Part shown: positions 27,876 to 36,973 of the stretch, piece by piece
Position numbering within the stretch: the stretch's first letter is position 1
Layout of the letters: every line of letters starts with the position of its first letter
Assembly (NCBI RefSeq): GCF_009208105.1
Contig: NZ_WFKL01000001.1
Coordinates: 3,658,001-3,722,000 of the forward strand
Source: Rouxiella sp. S1S-2
GTDB taxonomy: Bacteria > Pseudomonadota > Gammaproteobacteria > Enterobacterales > Enterobacteriaceae
Direction of reading: 5' to 3'
DNA: 64,000 bases
Notes under the pieces: generated by a model
The model's database searches: none
What the model was told of the DNA's origin: nothing
What the model saw: only the letters and a program-made list of their open reading frames with translations
Position numbers and translations under genes: made by a program

Positions 27876-28635
27876 CAATAAAAACTCCTGCAAATGTCTG
27901 CTGAGACTGGATGAGTAGCATTAAATCTTTAAGCTTTGATTGAAGGGCTGAATGAACGAAATTTCCCATAGAAATGCGACTTACGCCGATTTCTCCCAGC
28001 CTTTCGAATGTTGGGAGACCAGGCATACACATTACGTTTAAGGGCATATTAAGCTCTTTGGTAAGGGTCTCAATATCTTTTACTAACGTCAAACAGGGTA
28101 CAAAAATCCCGTCAGCCCCCGCGGCTTCATAAAGTCGGCCGCGTAATAGCGTCTCTTGCAAAGCAAGTTCATGATTAAGCAGGTATGTATCGATACGGAT
28201 ATTAAGAAATAGTTGATAACTCTCTTCGTTTAACGCCTTGCGTATCTTTTGTAATGTATGGGTGAATGCTGCCGCATCATCAAGTTGCCTGACACCGTTA
28301 ACAACTCTACTGTCCTCAAGATTTATCCCCACCACCCCAAGCTGCGCGAGACGTTTAAGATGAGTCGTTATCTCCTCAGCTGTGCTGCCAAATCCCGCCT
28401 CTACATCAACACTTAAGGGTAGGTTACTGACGGATTGGATACGTGTGACGATATAGAGCAATTCATCAAAAGACATTGCTTGTCCATCCTCGTAACCTAA
28501 CATCGCGGCAATCGCGGCACTTGAAGTACCCATGGCCTGATAGCCCGACTGTTGCGCCATAATTGCACTCGCGGCATCCCAGACATTGGCGATGAGTAAT
28601 GGTTTACTTTGATTGTGAAGTTCTGTGAAGTTCAT
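27859..28635 (-). CDS. isocitrate lyase/PEP mutase-superfamily protein
   Basis: The 258-residue protein has the ICL/PEPM TIM-barrel pattern: NVWDAASA at about 18, the metal-binding VDVEAGFG near 78, NLEDSR near 105, and ADGIFVPCL. The catalytic KKCGH loop of true isocitrate and methylisocitrate lyases is not present, so a lyase acting on isocitrate is unlikely; members of this subgroup include oxaloacetate hydrolases, carboxyphosphonoenolpyruvate-type enzymes and uncharacterised proteins. It overlaps ada by 17 nt and leads that operon. Confidence 0.82.
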   Translation of the reverse strand: MNFTELHNQSKPLLIANVWDAASAIMAQQSGYQAMGTSSAAIAAMLGYEDGQAMSFDELLYIVTRIQSVSNLPLSVDVEAGFGSTAEEITTHLKRLAQLGVVGINLEDSRVVNGVRQLDDAAAFTHTLQKIRKALNEESYQLFLNIRIDTYLLNHELALQETLLRGRLYEAAGADGIFVPCLTLVKDIETLTKELNMPLNVMCMPGLPTFERLGEIGVSRISMGNFVHSALQSKLKDLMLLIQSQQTFAGVFIDESSR

Positions 28636-28773
28636 GCCTATTTCCTTTAATAAAGACAGGATGAATCTAGAACATCTGATGAAAGCCTCACAACCGAAAA
28701 TTGGACAACCATTTTTTTACCTGGCGTGTAGAGACAGAATTCCGGCATGATAAATGCTCAACGAAACAGACGC

Positions 28774-29391
28774 CTATGGACATCCTGGCACTCTGTAGAT
28801 CTCAGAAATCACCTGCATCGTTGCGTCTTCGATGGTTCCTTCATTACGGCATAAAACCCAGCCCTGATTTGCAATTTCTCGCTCAAATGCCTTAGTACAC
28901 GCGACATGCTCTTCCAGCCTATGAATCACCGTACTACTTAGCCCACGCGGTCGGGCCGCGGCCCTCGCCCATGAAATATCAGGCGCAGTAACAACCCCGA
29001 CATGCAGGTCTGGCGTTCGCACGTTTCGTTCAATGTTAAGCGGTAAAATCTCTGCAAAGGGAACCCTGCGGCGAAACGCGGCATCAGACGGATACCAGCG
29101 ATCCATCAAGATAATGCTGTCCGGTGGCTGTTTAGTCAGCACGTGCTGGGAAATCCAAGCACGGCTATCAGCAAAGCGCTGACAAATCTCCCATTCCAAA
29201 TCCAGGGCGGGATGTCTGGCAAGCTTGTTAACGAGAGCCATTGTTTCCCCCCTGTAGGGATCGCTTTTTTTCTCGCAAAGCCGAATCACCTTTTTGTTGT
29301 CTGCCCTTAATACTTTCGCCATGGCCTCCAACAACGTGGTTTTGCCGGCTCCCTTAGGCCCATCCAGAGAAACAAACAGCGGACGACTCAT
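28774..29391 (-). CDS. thymidylate-kinase-like P-loop kinase
   Basis: The 205-residue protein begins with a P-loop GPKGAGKTT (11-19) and has the DRWYPSDAAFRR segment corresponding to the DR(Y/W) substrate motif of dTMP kinase, plus an arginine-rich LID-like region (AAARPRG). Overall it is diverged from housekeeping Tmk, so it is probably an accessory deoxynucleotide or small-molecule kinase. It stands alone, with the PEP-mutase-like gene downstream across a 138-nt gap. Confidence 0.75.
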   Translation of the reverse strand: MSRPLFVSLDGPKGAGKTTLLEAMAKVLRADNKKVIRLCEKKSDPYRGETMALVNKLARHPALDLEWEICQRFADSRAWISQHVLTKQPPDSIILMDRWYPSDAAFRRRVPFAEILPLNIERNVRTPDLHVGVVTAPDISWARAAARPRGLSSTVIHRLEEHVACTKAFEREIANQGWVLCRNEGTIEDATMQVISEIYRVPGCP

Positions 29392-29598
29392 TCTTTAAAT
29401 GACAATTGATATAGGGTTTTTGTAAAGCTCAAATCTGGCAAAAGCATCTTACTTCCTTCGTATGAATAGCTGAGCACCCTCTTCGTTTGTTGAAGCCGCT
29501 TGGCGCATCAGCGCGAACTCTTAAAAAAGTCATGATGAACATTCAAGCCATTTTTCTTACTGACGGGTCTAAAAACCCAGGATTTCGGCCGTTTATAG

Positions 29599-29823
29599 TC
29601 ATTGTTCATTTGTTATGACCTGTGCGGTGTAGTTTAAACGAACCGCAAATACAGGCAATACCGTGCCAGCGTCGGTAACGCCTGTACTTACCGGGAACTC
29701 ATGCAGATTCGTTGTGCCTAATGCCTTGTCACGGCGGTAACGAAATTGGAAGGCCATCGTGCCCAGAGATGATATCCTTACACGTAAACCATCGTCTTCA
29801 GACTGACATGTTTTAAAAGACAT
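29599..29823 (-). pseudogene. probable remnant of a phage-type tyrosine integrase (arm-binding part)
   Basis: The first 30 residues of this 74-codon frame (EDDGLRVRISSLGTMAFQFRYR) resemble the arm-type DNA-binding domain of phage and island integrases, which typically read G-L-x-V-R-(V/I)-S-x-x-G-x-x-(T/S)-F-x-x-R-Y. The rest does not continue as an integrase and there is no catalytic domain. It lies in the 461-nt gap (29392-29852) before sbcB; the remainder of that gap holds nothing recognisable, and no tRNA is nearby. The evidence is one short motif. Confidence 0.35.
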
Positions 29824-29852
29824 TTAAAACCAGATTAAGGCCATAACCCGCA

Positions 29853-31283
29853 ATGCGAGACAAAAGCGTTCAGCCAAGCTTCTACTTCCACGACTTTGAA
29901 ACTTTTGGTACCCATCCGGCGCTGGACAGGCCCGCGCAGTTTGCTGGCGTGCGTACTGATGCTGATTTCAATATCATTGAAGAACCGCGGGTGATTTACT
30001 GCCGGCCTGCCGATGATTATTTGCCACAGCCCGAAGCCGTGATGATAACCGGTATTACCCCGCAGCTCGCGTTGTCAAAAGGGTTGAACGAGGCAGAGTT
30101 TGCTGCGCAAATTCATCAGGCATTTAGCGTGCCGGGCACCTGCATCGTGGGTTACAACAATATTCGCTTTGATGATGAAGTCAGTCGTAATATTTTCTAT
30201 CGCAACTTCTACGACCCCTACGCCTACAGCTGGCAAAATGGAAATTCTCGCTGGGACCTGCTCGACGTTATGCGTGCCTGCTACGCCTTGCGCCCGGACG
30301 GGATCAACTGGCCAGAGAATGATGACGGCTTTCCCAGTTTTCGCCTTGAGCATTTAACCCGCGCCAACGGCGTTGAACATGAAAATGCCCACGATGCGAT
30401 GGCCGACGTGTACGCCACTATCGCGATGGCAAAAAAGGTGAAGCAGGCACAGCCGCGACTGTTCGATTATCTTCTTGAGCATCGCAACAAACACAAAATT
30501 AACGCGCTGATTGATATTCCGACCATGGCTCCGCTGGTGCACGTTTCTGGCATGTTCGGCGCTGCACGCGGTAATACCAGTTGGGTCGCGCCGATCGCCT
30601 GGCATCCTGAAAATAAAAATGCCGTCATCGTCTGTGATTTGGCCGGTGATATGGCACCGCTGCTGGAGCTCGACGCCGACCAGATGCGCGAAAGACTCTA
30701 CACTCGCCGCGACGATTTACCGCCAGGCCAATCGCCGTTGCCGATCAAGCTGCTGCACATCAACAAGTGTCCAGTGTTGGCGCCGGCCAAGACGCTGCTG
30801 CCTGAAAACGCCGATCGATTGGATATAGACCGAGCACGCTGCCTGCAAAATTTGCAGATACTGCGCCAAAATACACAGATTCGTGAAAAGGTGGTGGCAC
30901 TGTACGCAGAAGCTGAACCTTTTACCCCGTCACTGGACGTCGACGCAAGATTGTACGACGGCTTCTTTGGGGAAGCGGACCGATCCACGATGCGCATCAT
31001 TCAGCAAACTGCCCCGGAAAATCTTCCCGCGCTGGATTTACGTTTTCAGGACTCGCGGCTTGAAGAGCTACTGTTCCGCTTTCGTGCGCGCAATTACCCG
31101 GCGACGCTTAACGACGACGAACAGCGTCGCTGGTTAGCGCATCGAAGGGAAGCGTTAAACGCCGAAAAAGTTCAGGATTATGTGCTGCAATTAGAGGCCC
31201 TCTACAATCTGCATGAGGAAAATGCCGAGAAAACGGCGTTGTTAAAAGCGCTGTTTGATTATGGCAAGAAGCTGGTGGGCTAA
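29853..31283 (+). CDS. sbcB: exodeoxyribonuclease I
   Basis: ExoI digests single-stranded DNA 3' to 5' and acts in recombination and mismatch repair. The 476-residue protein is collinear with E. coli SbcB: DnaQ-type motif HDFETFG at 13-19, GYNNIRFDDE in motif II, HDAMADV as motif III with catalytic His and Asp, then the SH3-like and C-terminal helical domains. It is monocistronic, followed by a strong bidirectional terminator. Confidence 0.97.
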   Translation: MRDKSVQPSFYFHDFETFGTHPALDRPAQFAGVRTDADFNIIEEPRVIYCRPADDYLPQPEAVMITGITPQLALSKGLNEAEFAAQIHQAFSVPGTCIVGYNNIRFDDEVSRNIFYRNFYDPYAYSWQNGNSRWDLLDVMRACYALRPDGINWPENDDGFPSFRLEHLTRANGVEHENAHDAMADVYATIAMAKKVKQAQPRLFDYLLEHRNKHKINALIDIPTMAPLVHVSGMFGAARGNTSWVAPIAWHPENKNAVIVCDLAGDMAPLLELDADQMRERLYTRRDDLPPGQSPLPIKLLHINKCPVLAPAKTLLPENADRLDIDRARCLQNLQILRQNTQIREKVVALYAEAEPFTPSLDVDARLYDGFFGEADRSTMRIIQQTAPENLPALDLRFQDSRLEELLFRFRARNYPATLNDDEQRRWLAHRREALNAEKVQDYVLQLEALYNLHEENAEKTALLKALFDYGKKLVG

Positions 31284-31361
31284 GCCGATTCTTCACCAGT
31301 TAGGTCAGAATGGCCGAGATAAGTTTTAAGGAGTACCGTTTCGAACGATGCAGGGGACGTA

Positions 31362-31389
31362 AAAAATGCCGCAAATATGCGGCATTTTT
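31362..31389. terminator. bidirectional terminator between sbcB and puuP
   Basis: AAAAATGCCGCA and TGCGGCATTTTT form a perfect 12-bp stem around AATA, with A- and T-runs on the two sides, so it can serve both convergent genes. Confidence 0.92.
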
Positions 31390-31441
31390 ATTATGGCAAC
31401 GGTAGATATCACAATCTGGATATCATCGCTTAACATACTGA

Positions 31442-32812
31442 TTAGATGACTTCTTCACTCATCTGCGGCGGCGGCTGACGGAAGCGACGCGTGATAAAGG
31501 CCAGATAAGACAGGCCAATCGCGCCCCACACCAGACCCAGCGTCATTGAGCTGGCCTCAAGGTTCAACCACAGCGCGCCGACGGTCAACGCACCAATCAC
31601 CGGCAGCACGAGGTAATGAATGTGGTCACTCAGCGTGCGGTTACGTTTTTCACGAATATAGAACTGTGAAATGACCGACAGGTTAACGAAGGTAAAGGCC
31701 ACCAGCGCACCAAAGTTGATAAGCGCCGTGGCGGTCACCAAATCAAAGCTGATCGCCGAAAGCGCAACCACGCCAACCAGAACAACGTTAAACGCCGGAG
31801 TACGCCAGGTCGGATGGACAAAACCGAAGATTTTCTCCGGGAACACACCATCACGCCCCATCACGTAAAGTAGACGCGAAACGCCCGCGTGTGCAGCCAT
31901 ACCCGATGCCAATACAGTCACGCAGGAGAAGCACAGAATGACGAATTGGAACACTTTACCGCCCACAAACAGCATGATTTCCGGCTGCGACGCGTCTGGG
32001 TCGTGGAAGCGCGAAATCGTCGGGAAATAGAGCTGCAGGAAGTAAGACACCACAACAAAAATCACCCCGCCAATCAGCGCCGTCAGGAAGATGGCGCGCG
32101 GGATAACTTTATCCGCATTTGGCGTCTCTTCTGACAGGGAGCTGATGCCGTCGAATCCGAGGAACGAGAAGCAGAGTATTGTCGCCCCGGTTATCATCGG
32201 TACCGTATGCGCGTTTTCAGACCAGAACGGCTTGCTGCTCACCAGCGTACCTGCGCCTTCACCCTGATAGACGCCATAAATCAGCAGTCCGACGATAAGC
32301 ACCATGATAGCGACCTGAACCACCACCACCACGCTGTTCATGTTGGCAACCAGCTTGATGCCACGCAGGTTAAAGGCCGTCATCAGGCCGACCAGCGCCA
32401 CTACCCAGACCCACGACGGGAAGCCAGGGAAAATCGCCTCAAGGTAGATTTTTGCCAGCAGGATGTTGATCATCGGCATAAACAGATAATCGAGCAGTGA
32501 CGACCAGCCCACCATAAAGCCAACGTGTGGACTAATGGCTTTCTGGGCGTAAGTGTAGGCAGAACCCGCCGACGGGAAACGCTTAACCAGCTTGCCGTAG
32601 CTCACCGCGGTAAACAGCACGGCAACCAGCGCAAACAAATAGGCGGTTGCAACGTGGCCGTCGGTCATGCTGGTCACAATACCAAAGGTATCAAAAATGG
32701 TCATCGGCTGCAGATAGGCAAGGCCCATCATCACCACCTGAACCAGTGTCAGGGTGCGGCGAAGCTTCACGCGCGGTGCAGCTGAAGGAATAGCAGAATG
32801 ATTATTCGACAT
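31442..32812 (-). CDS. puuP: putrescine importer, APC family
   Basis: PuuP takes up putrescine for use as a carbon and nitrogen source. The 456-residue protein is a 12-helix amino acid-polyamine-organocation transporter, very close to recalled E. coli PuuP, with the shared [19 protein letters not shown] helix 1 and [17 protein letters not shown] start at ATG 32812 after AGGGGAGG; the frame is open to a TTG 8 codons earlier. It is in the same direction as puuA but separated by about 500 nt containing a terminator after puuA, so it probably has its own promoter. Confidence 0.93.
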   Translation of the reverse strand: MSNNHSAIPSAAPRVKLRRTLTLVQVVMMGLAYLQPMTIFDTFGIVTSMTDGHVATAYLFALVAVLFTAVSYGKLVKRFPSAGSAYTYAQKAISPHVGFMVGWSSLLDYLFMPMINILLAKIYLEAIFPGFPSWVWVVALVGLMTAFNLRGIKLVANMNSVVVVVQVAIMVLIVGLLIYGVYQGEGAGTLVSSKPFWSENAHTVPMITGATILCFSFLGFDGISSLSEETPNADKVIPRAIFLTALIGGVIFVVVSYFLQLYFPTISRFHDPDASQPEIMLFVGGKVFQFVILCFSCVTVLASGMAAHAGVSRLLYVMGRDGVFPEKIFGFVHPTWRTPAFNVVLVGVVALSAISFDLVTATALINFGALVAFTFVNLSVISQFYIREKRNRTLSDHIHYLVLPVIGALTVGALWLNLEASSMTLGLVWGAIGLSYLAFITRRFRQPPPQMSEEVI

Positions 32813-33020
32813 GGGCGAGCCTCCCCTGACCTGCAACGTTCTGGCGTGCTATCGCCTGATTCAGCAAGGTACTGGGAAAACTTCGTAATTTACGACTCGA
32901 TGATAAAAATGGGGGATTAAGCTTCACATCATTGAGTTTTGACGCAAAGGCGGCCTGCAGTGGCGCGCAGCGGAAAGCAACACCGGAAGGTACCGGTATA
33001 GGTGTGAAAAATTGCCCCAT
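32802..33020 (-). CDS. possible 72-codon leader ORF overlapping puuP start
   Basis: ATG at 33020 follows AGGAAATG and opens a frame that ends with TAA at 32802-32804, 11 nt inside puuP. The product ([16 protein letters not shown]...) has no recognised family. The frame fills most of the gap upstream of puuP, and its stop overlapping the puuP start could couple translation. It may also be a chance frame. Between 33021 and 33126 nothing else was seen. Confidence 0.3.
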   Translation of the reverse strand: MGQFFTPIPVPSGVAFRCAPLQAAFASKLNDVKLNPPFLSSSRKLRSFPSTLLNQAIARQNVAGQGRLAHVE

Positions 33021-33126
33021 CTTACATTTCCTCATAGTGCTGACCGTTATTAATTTGGGGTCGAGCACGAAATCTGGTTATCTATCCGGATCTGGGTCCG
33101 GCCTCTGTTGAATTAGTGTAAAAAAC

Positions 33127-33174
33127 CATGCAAAAAAAATAACCGGCGCGTTTAGGCGTCGGTTATTTTGCATG
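33127..33174 (-). terminator. terminator after puuA
   Basis: AATAACCGGCGC and GCGTCGGTTATT pair (one G-T) around a 6-nt loop, followed on the minus strand by eight T. The flanks CATGCAAA and TTTGCATG extend the symmetry. It separates puuA from puuP into two transcripts. A further hairpin, TTGGCGG-N6-CCGCCAA, is at 33290-33309 directly after the puuA stop. Confidence 0.88.
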
Positions 33175-33311
33175 TCCGCTATTTTGCACCAAATCCAGGC
33201 CCGATGACAAGATTTTGCGACCTAAAGTCGATAAATTCTTTTTGCCGTCGTGTTGAGAGCATGGCATCGCGTCGTCGGGAAACGTCACTTTGGCGGAAAA
33301 ACCCGCCAATA

Positions 33312-34745
33312 TCAGGCATTTCTCAGCATCCAGTCAATTTCGGTTTCTGTTACCCGACGTTCGAATTGCAACAGCTCGTCCGACTTACAGGCGTGATAAA
33401 CGTGACTAAAACGTTCACCCAGATATTTATGCAACGCTGTCTGCTGTTCAAACATCTGCAACGCATCGCTTTGACGAATGGGCAACGGTGCCCCCTCTTG
33501 CTCCAAGCCATTGCCCGTGACCGGTTCTGATAATGGCAGCGGATTATCAAGGCCGAACAGCACGCCCGCGAGCACCGTTGCTACCACCAGGTAAGGATTG
33601 GCATCAGCTCCCGCTACGCGATACTCAACGCGGTGATTGTTGGTGTCACTGCACGGAACGCGCAGCGCCACGGTGCGATTGTTATGCCCCCACGATGCCT
33701 GGGTCGGTACATACATTCCAGGCTGGAAACGTCTAAAGGCATTAACGTTTGGCGCCAACACGGCCATGGAAGCAGGCATCATGGCAATCATCCCCGCCAG
33801 CGCTTTTTTCATCAGCGGCGAGTCTTCACCCTGCTCATTCGAGAACAGGTTTTTGCCGTTATCGTCCAGTATGCTGAGATGAATGTGCATACCGCTGCCG
33901 GCGTATTCGTCATACGGCTTGGCCATGAAGGTGGCGTCCATTTCATGATTTTCCGCCACCAGCCGCACCAATCTTTTCAGCGCTAACGCGTGATCGCAAG
34001 CGTTAAGGATGTTGTCTGTGTGATGCAGGTTAATTTCGAATTGACCCGGGGAGGATTCCGCCACGGCGCCGTCGGCCGGTAATCCCTGAATATGCGCCAG
34101 TCGGTCAATGTCGTTTAATACGTCAGCAAAATGGTCGAGATTGTCAACCGAGTAGACTTGGCTCTGAATATTTCGCTCGTGAGTACCCGGGGTGCAGGGT
34201 GGCTGCAGTGCTCCCTCCGCGTCCCGCTGCCTGTCGAGCAGATAAAACTCCAACTCTACCGCTACCACCGGGAACAAGCCCCGCTGGCGCAATGTTTGCC
34301 AGATATGATTCAGGACATTGCGTGGTTCAACGTCAAAGGGAGTGCCATCTTCGTCAAGCATGGTTAACAGCAGTTGCCCAATATGTTCAGGGTCTGAAGC
34401 AGAAGGTGAAAGCGTGCCGGGGACGGGGAGACATATTCGGTCGGGTTCACCCAGCTCCTGGCCAAGACCGGCTTCTTCAACCACATTACCTAAAATATCC
34501 ATGGCGAAGACGGAGGCGGGGAAATAACAGCCTTTTTCAATTTTACGCAGCGCTGAGACGGGAATGCGTTTGCCGCGAAAACTGCCATTTAAATCGGTGA
34601 GAAGTACATCGACGTGCTGAGTAAGCGGGTGACGTTCCAGGTATTCAGTAACTTCGTCCTGGAACGCGCTACTTCGCGTCTCTTCACCGGGGAGGGCGAA
34701 GTTTTCAACTTCGATGTTGTTGGTAATTAGACTCATAGCTTGCAT
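33312..34745 (-). CDS. puuA: gamma-glutamylputrescine synthetase
   Basis: PuuA ligates glutamate to putrescine using ATP, the first step of the Puu route. The 477-residue protein is a glutamine-synthetase-fold enzyme with VELEFYLLDR, the GSGMHIH metal-binding strand, NRTVALR and the C-terminal EWML-type end, and is collinear with E. coli PuuA including DVLLTDLNG. ATG at 34745 follows GGCGGA; ATG 34736 is an alternative start. It is divergent from puuD across a 412-nt control region. Confidence 0.96.
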   Translation of the reverse strand: MQAMSLITNNIEVENFALPGEETRSSAFQDEVTEYLERHPLTQHVDVLLTDLNGSFRGKRIPVSALRKIEKGCYFPASVFAMDILGNVVEEAGLGQELGEPDRICLPVPGTLSPSASDPEHIGQLLLTMLDEDGTPFDVEPRNVLNHIWQTLRQRGLFPVVAVELEFYLLDRQRDAEGALQPPCTPGTHERNIQSQVYSVDNLDHFADVLNDIDRLAHIQGLPADGAVAESSPGQFEINLHHTDNILNACDHALALKRLVRLVAENHEMDATFMAKPYDEYAGSGMHIHLSILDDNGKNLFSNEQGEDSPLMKKALAGMIAMMPASMAVLAPNVNAFRRFQPGMYVPTQASWGHNNRTVALRVPCSDTNNHRVEYRVAGADANPYLVVATVLAGVLFGLDNPLPLSEPVTGNGLEQEGAPLPIRQSDALQMFEQQTALHKYLGERFSHVYHACKSDELLQFERRVTETEIDWMLRNA

Positions 34746-34820
34746 AGGATTTCCGCCGTTTGCATTTGACTGGCGTCAGTCACATCACCCTCATGGTGAT
34801 GCGCGCCAAGGTTAATTCTC

Positions 34821-34835
34821 TCTGTTCAATTGCTT
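34821..34835 (-). promoter_or_regulatory. PuuR-like box upstream of puuA
   Basis: Read on the minus strand the site is TAAAGCAATTGAACA, similar at its 3' half (ATTGAACA) to the PuuR consensus AAAATATAATGAACA as I recall it from E. coli work. It lies about 80 nt before puuA. Confidence 0.45.
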
Positions 34836-35065
34836 TATTCCCGTTAGTAAAGGTGCCCGAAGGAAGGTAAAAATTTTATCTAAACTGAATATTAAAATGT
34901 AAAAACAGTATAAATATAGACTATATGACCGTTTATTGAGCTGCCCTCATAAAAAACAGCTGTAAAAGCCCTATATTTACTCAGGCTTTACTTTCCCGTT
35001 GCTATTGCAGTTACATTTCGTTTACATGCTCGTTTGAATTAGCGGCAACGGGCTGTTAGATTGTT

Positions 35066-35100
35066 AAAATATTGAACAGGTGAAGTCACTTTTATTGAAC
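35066..35100 (+). promoter_or_regulatory. pair of PuuR-like boxes upstream of puuD
   Basis: AAAATATTGAACA (35066-35078) lacks only two bases of the recalled PuuR consensus AAAATATAATGAACA, and ATTGAAC recurs at 35094-35100, 23 bp further. They are 60-90 nt before puuD, inside the divergent puuA-puuD region (34746-35157). The remainder of that region is AT-rich and holds no gene. Confidence 0.6.
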
Positions 35101-35157
35101 GAATGCGGAACAATGGGAGGGCTGTAATCATTTTAATCAACTCATCGAGGCGGTAAA

Positions 35158-35979
35158 ATGGACACTATTCCTTCCACGGCAGAAATCATCAAAATCAACA
35201 TCGACGCGCCCAACGCAGCCTATCGCCCGCTTATTGGCGTGGTGATGTGCCAAAATATTGTCGATGAAAATCCCGCACTTACGGTGCATGAAAAATACCT
35301 GGATGCGATATTTTACGCAGACGGTTTGCCTATCGCCCTGCCGCATGAGCTGGCCTCACGCGAAGGCGCTATCGAAAGCGTGCTAACGCGGTTGGACGGT
35401 ATTTTCCTGACCGGCAGCCCGAGTAACGTCGAACCTCATCTTTATGGCGAAGAAGGCGTAGAACAGCTGGCCGATCCGGGTCGCGACAAACTCAGCATCG
35501 CCCTTATCAAAGCCACATTGGCGCAGGGAATGCCGCTTTTTGCCGCCTGTCGAGGCATGCAGGAATTGGTTGTTGCCACCGGAGGGAGCTTATATCGCAA
35601 GGTGCATGAGCAACCGGGCTTTATGGACCACCGCGAAGACACCGCGCTGCCGCATGATAATCAGTATGATTTAGTCCATCCGGTTGACGTAAAACAGGGG
35701 GGATTACTCTCTGAACTCTTGCCGGAATATCCACGCTTTCAGGTGAACTCCCTGCACGGCCAAGGGGCCAAACGTTTGGGGGCGAGCCTCACCGTAGAAG
35801 CGGTCGCACCGGACAATTTGGTCGAAGCCGTTAGTGTACGCGCGCATCCTTTTGCCCTTGGCGTGCAGTGGCATCCCGAATGGCATAGTCTGACCGATCC
35901 GGTGTCAAAGCAGCTGTTTGAGTCATTTATTAACGCCTGTCGTCAGTACCGTGCGCGACAATCTGCACATAATAGATGA
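35158..35979 (+). CDS. puuD: gamma-glutamyl-gamma-aminobutyrate hydrolase
   Basis: PuuD releases GABA from gamma-glutamyl-GABA. The 273-residue protein is a class I glutamine-amidotransferase-like hydrolase: nucleophile Cys131 in AACRGMQE, and the His239/Glu241 pair in QWHPEW. A good ribosome site (GAGGCGG) precedes the ATG. In E. coli puuD is followed by puuR, puuC, puuB and puuE; here a toxin-antitoxin pair on the other strand comes next, so those steps are encoded elsewhere if present. Confidence 0.94.
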   Translation: MDTIPSTAEIIKINIDAPNAAYRPLIGVVMCQNIVDENPALTVHEKYLDAIFYADGLPIALPHELASREGAIESVLTRLDGIFLTGSPSNVEPHLYGEEGVEQLADPGRDKLSIALIKATLAQGMPLFAACRGMQELVVATGGSLYRKVHEQPGFMDHREDTALPHDNQYDLVHPVDVKQGGLLSELLPEYPRFQVNSLHGQGAKRLGASLTVEAVAPDNLVEAVSVRAHPFALGVQWHPEWHSLTDPVSKQLFESFINACRQYRARQSAHNR

Positions 35980-36006
35980 TGTTTAATCTACTGACGGCCC
36001 TTACGG

Positions 36007-36465
36007 TTACTTAAGTCGCTCGTCAAATTTGAATTCAATAGTTACCGCCTGATTAACGATGGCCTGATACTCAGGGTGCAGAGGATTAAGCAAGAAGTTG
36101 CTCTCAACCGGGGATATTGCACTCGGGACGCCCAGTGCTACTGCGCTGCCCGAACGTACCCATTGGTCGCCCATTTGGCTTAACGCTTCAGGAGCTTCAG
36201 AGGCATTCCAACCCGTTGGCAGCGACTGAGGATCAATGTTCTCAATCAAATCTTCGGGAACGTCGACTGCAAACAGGGTAAAGGAGTCCAACAAATTGGC
36301 AGCGTGCAGATGCACAAGTGTTTCAAGCATGGTCAGTGATGCCGTTTCGGACGCGTAAACCATGGCGGTACCCACACTATTCCACCTTCCGCCAACCTCT
36401 TTTGCCCCCTGTCCGGTCCACGCCGTTGAGGAATATCGCGTTTTGGTTAAACGGTAGAGGATCAC
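36007..36465 (-). CDS. RES-domain toxin
   Basis: RES toxins degrade or modify NAD+ to stop growth. The 152-residue protein has the family's conserved Arg27 in GGRWNSVG, the Glu near 48 in MLETLVHLH, and Ser122 in the PVESNFLLNP segment. It starts at GTG, whose last bases overlap the antitoxin stop (GTGA), so translation of the toxin depends on the antitoxin, as is usual. The cytoplasmic target is NAD+ by family knowledge. Confidence 0.9.
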   Translation of the reverse strand: MILYRLTKTRYSSTAWTGQGAKEVGGRWNSVGTAMVYASETASLTMLETLVHLHAANLLDSFTLFAVDVPEDLIENIDPQSLPTGWNASEAPEALSQMGDQWVRSGSAVALGVPSAISPVESNFLLNPLHPEYQAIVNQAVTIEFKFDERLK

Positions 36466-36905
36466 GAATAAATTCCATGCTCAATGCGCGTAATTAATTT
36501 CATCACCTCATAGGCACCCGTCTCGGAGGCAAGCAAATCGGCGGGTGTTTTCCAGGCCAGCGCCCGGCTTGGCTCATTCAACCATTTTTGCGCGGCACGT
36601 TTATCCCCTTCAAACAGCTCAACGGCCTTGTCCATAACGCGGATAAAGCGAACCAGACGTTCACTTTGGTCTGGGCTAAAACGCGTCTTGATATTGCGGC
36701 TGAAGGTGGTGCTAGGGATGCCGGTCATGCGGCGCAGCTCTGCCTGCGAAATGGCTGCCCACTTTACGATGCGCGTTGCTACCGCGCCTTCAAGCCCTTC
36801 GTCAATTTTGCTCACCAGCAGTACGCCATCGCTCAAACTGAGACCCACGTTATTCCAAATACTGTCGACTTCTTTGCCTGACATTGGCGGCGTATATGTT
36901 TTCAT
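36462..36905 (-). CDS. Xre/MbcA/ParS-type antitoxin (DUF2384)
   Basis: The 147-residue protein pairs with the RES toxin. The middle part has an Xre-like helix-turn-helix (ISQAELRRMTGIPSTTFSRNIKTRF, about 53-76) and the C-terminal half is the MbcA/ParS toxin-binding domain with AQKWLNEPSRALAWKTPADLL, highly characteristic of this family. It comes first in the operon and should repress it. Confidence 0.92.
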   Translation of the reverse strand: MKTYTPPMSGKEVDSIWNNVGLSLSDGVLLVSKIDEGLEGAVATRIVKWAAISQAELRRMTGIPSTTFSRNIKTRFSPDQSERLVRFIRVMDKAVELFEGDKRAAQKWLNEPSRALAWKTPADLLASETGAYEVMKLITRIEHGIYS

Positions 36906-36921
36906 TCGAGACCTCCCATTT

Positions 36922-36939
36922 GGTTATTCTATTATTACC
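36922..36939. promoter_or_regulatory. imperfect palindrome, candidate antitoxin operator
   Basis: GGTTATTCT-ATTATTACC is an 18-bp near-palindrome 17 nt upstream of the antitoxin start, overlapping the expected promoter; CCCTATGGG is adjacent. Autoregulation by the antitoxin is inferred. Confidence 0.4.
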
Positions 36940-36973
36940 CTATGGGCATGATTTGTGCAAATTTCGGACGAAT

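Noticed and set aside
33168..33530. 120-codon plus-strand frame downstream of puuA
   Set aside because: Half lies opposite puuA and the rest covers hairpins; no homology and no ribosome site.
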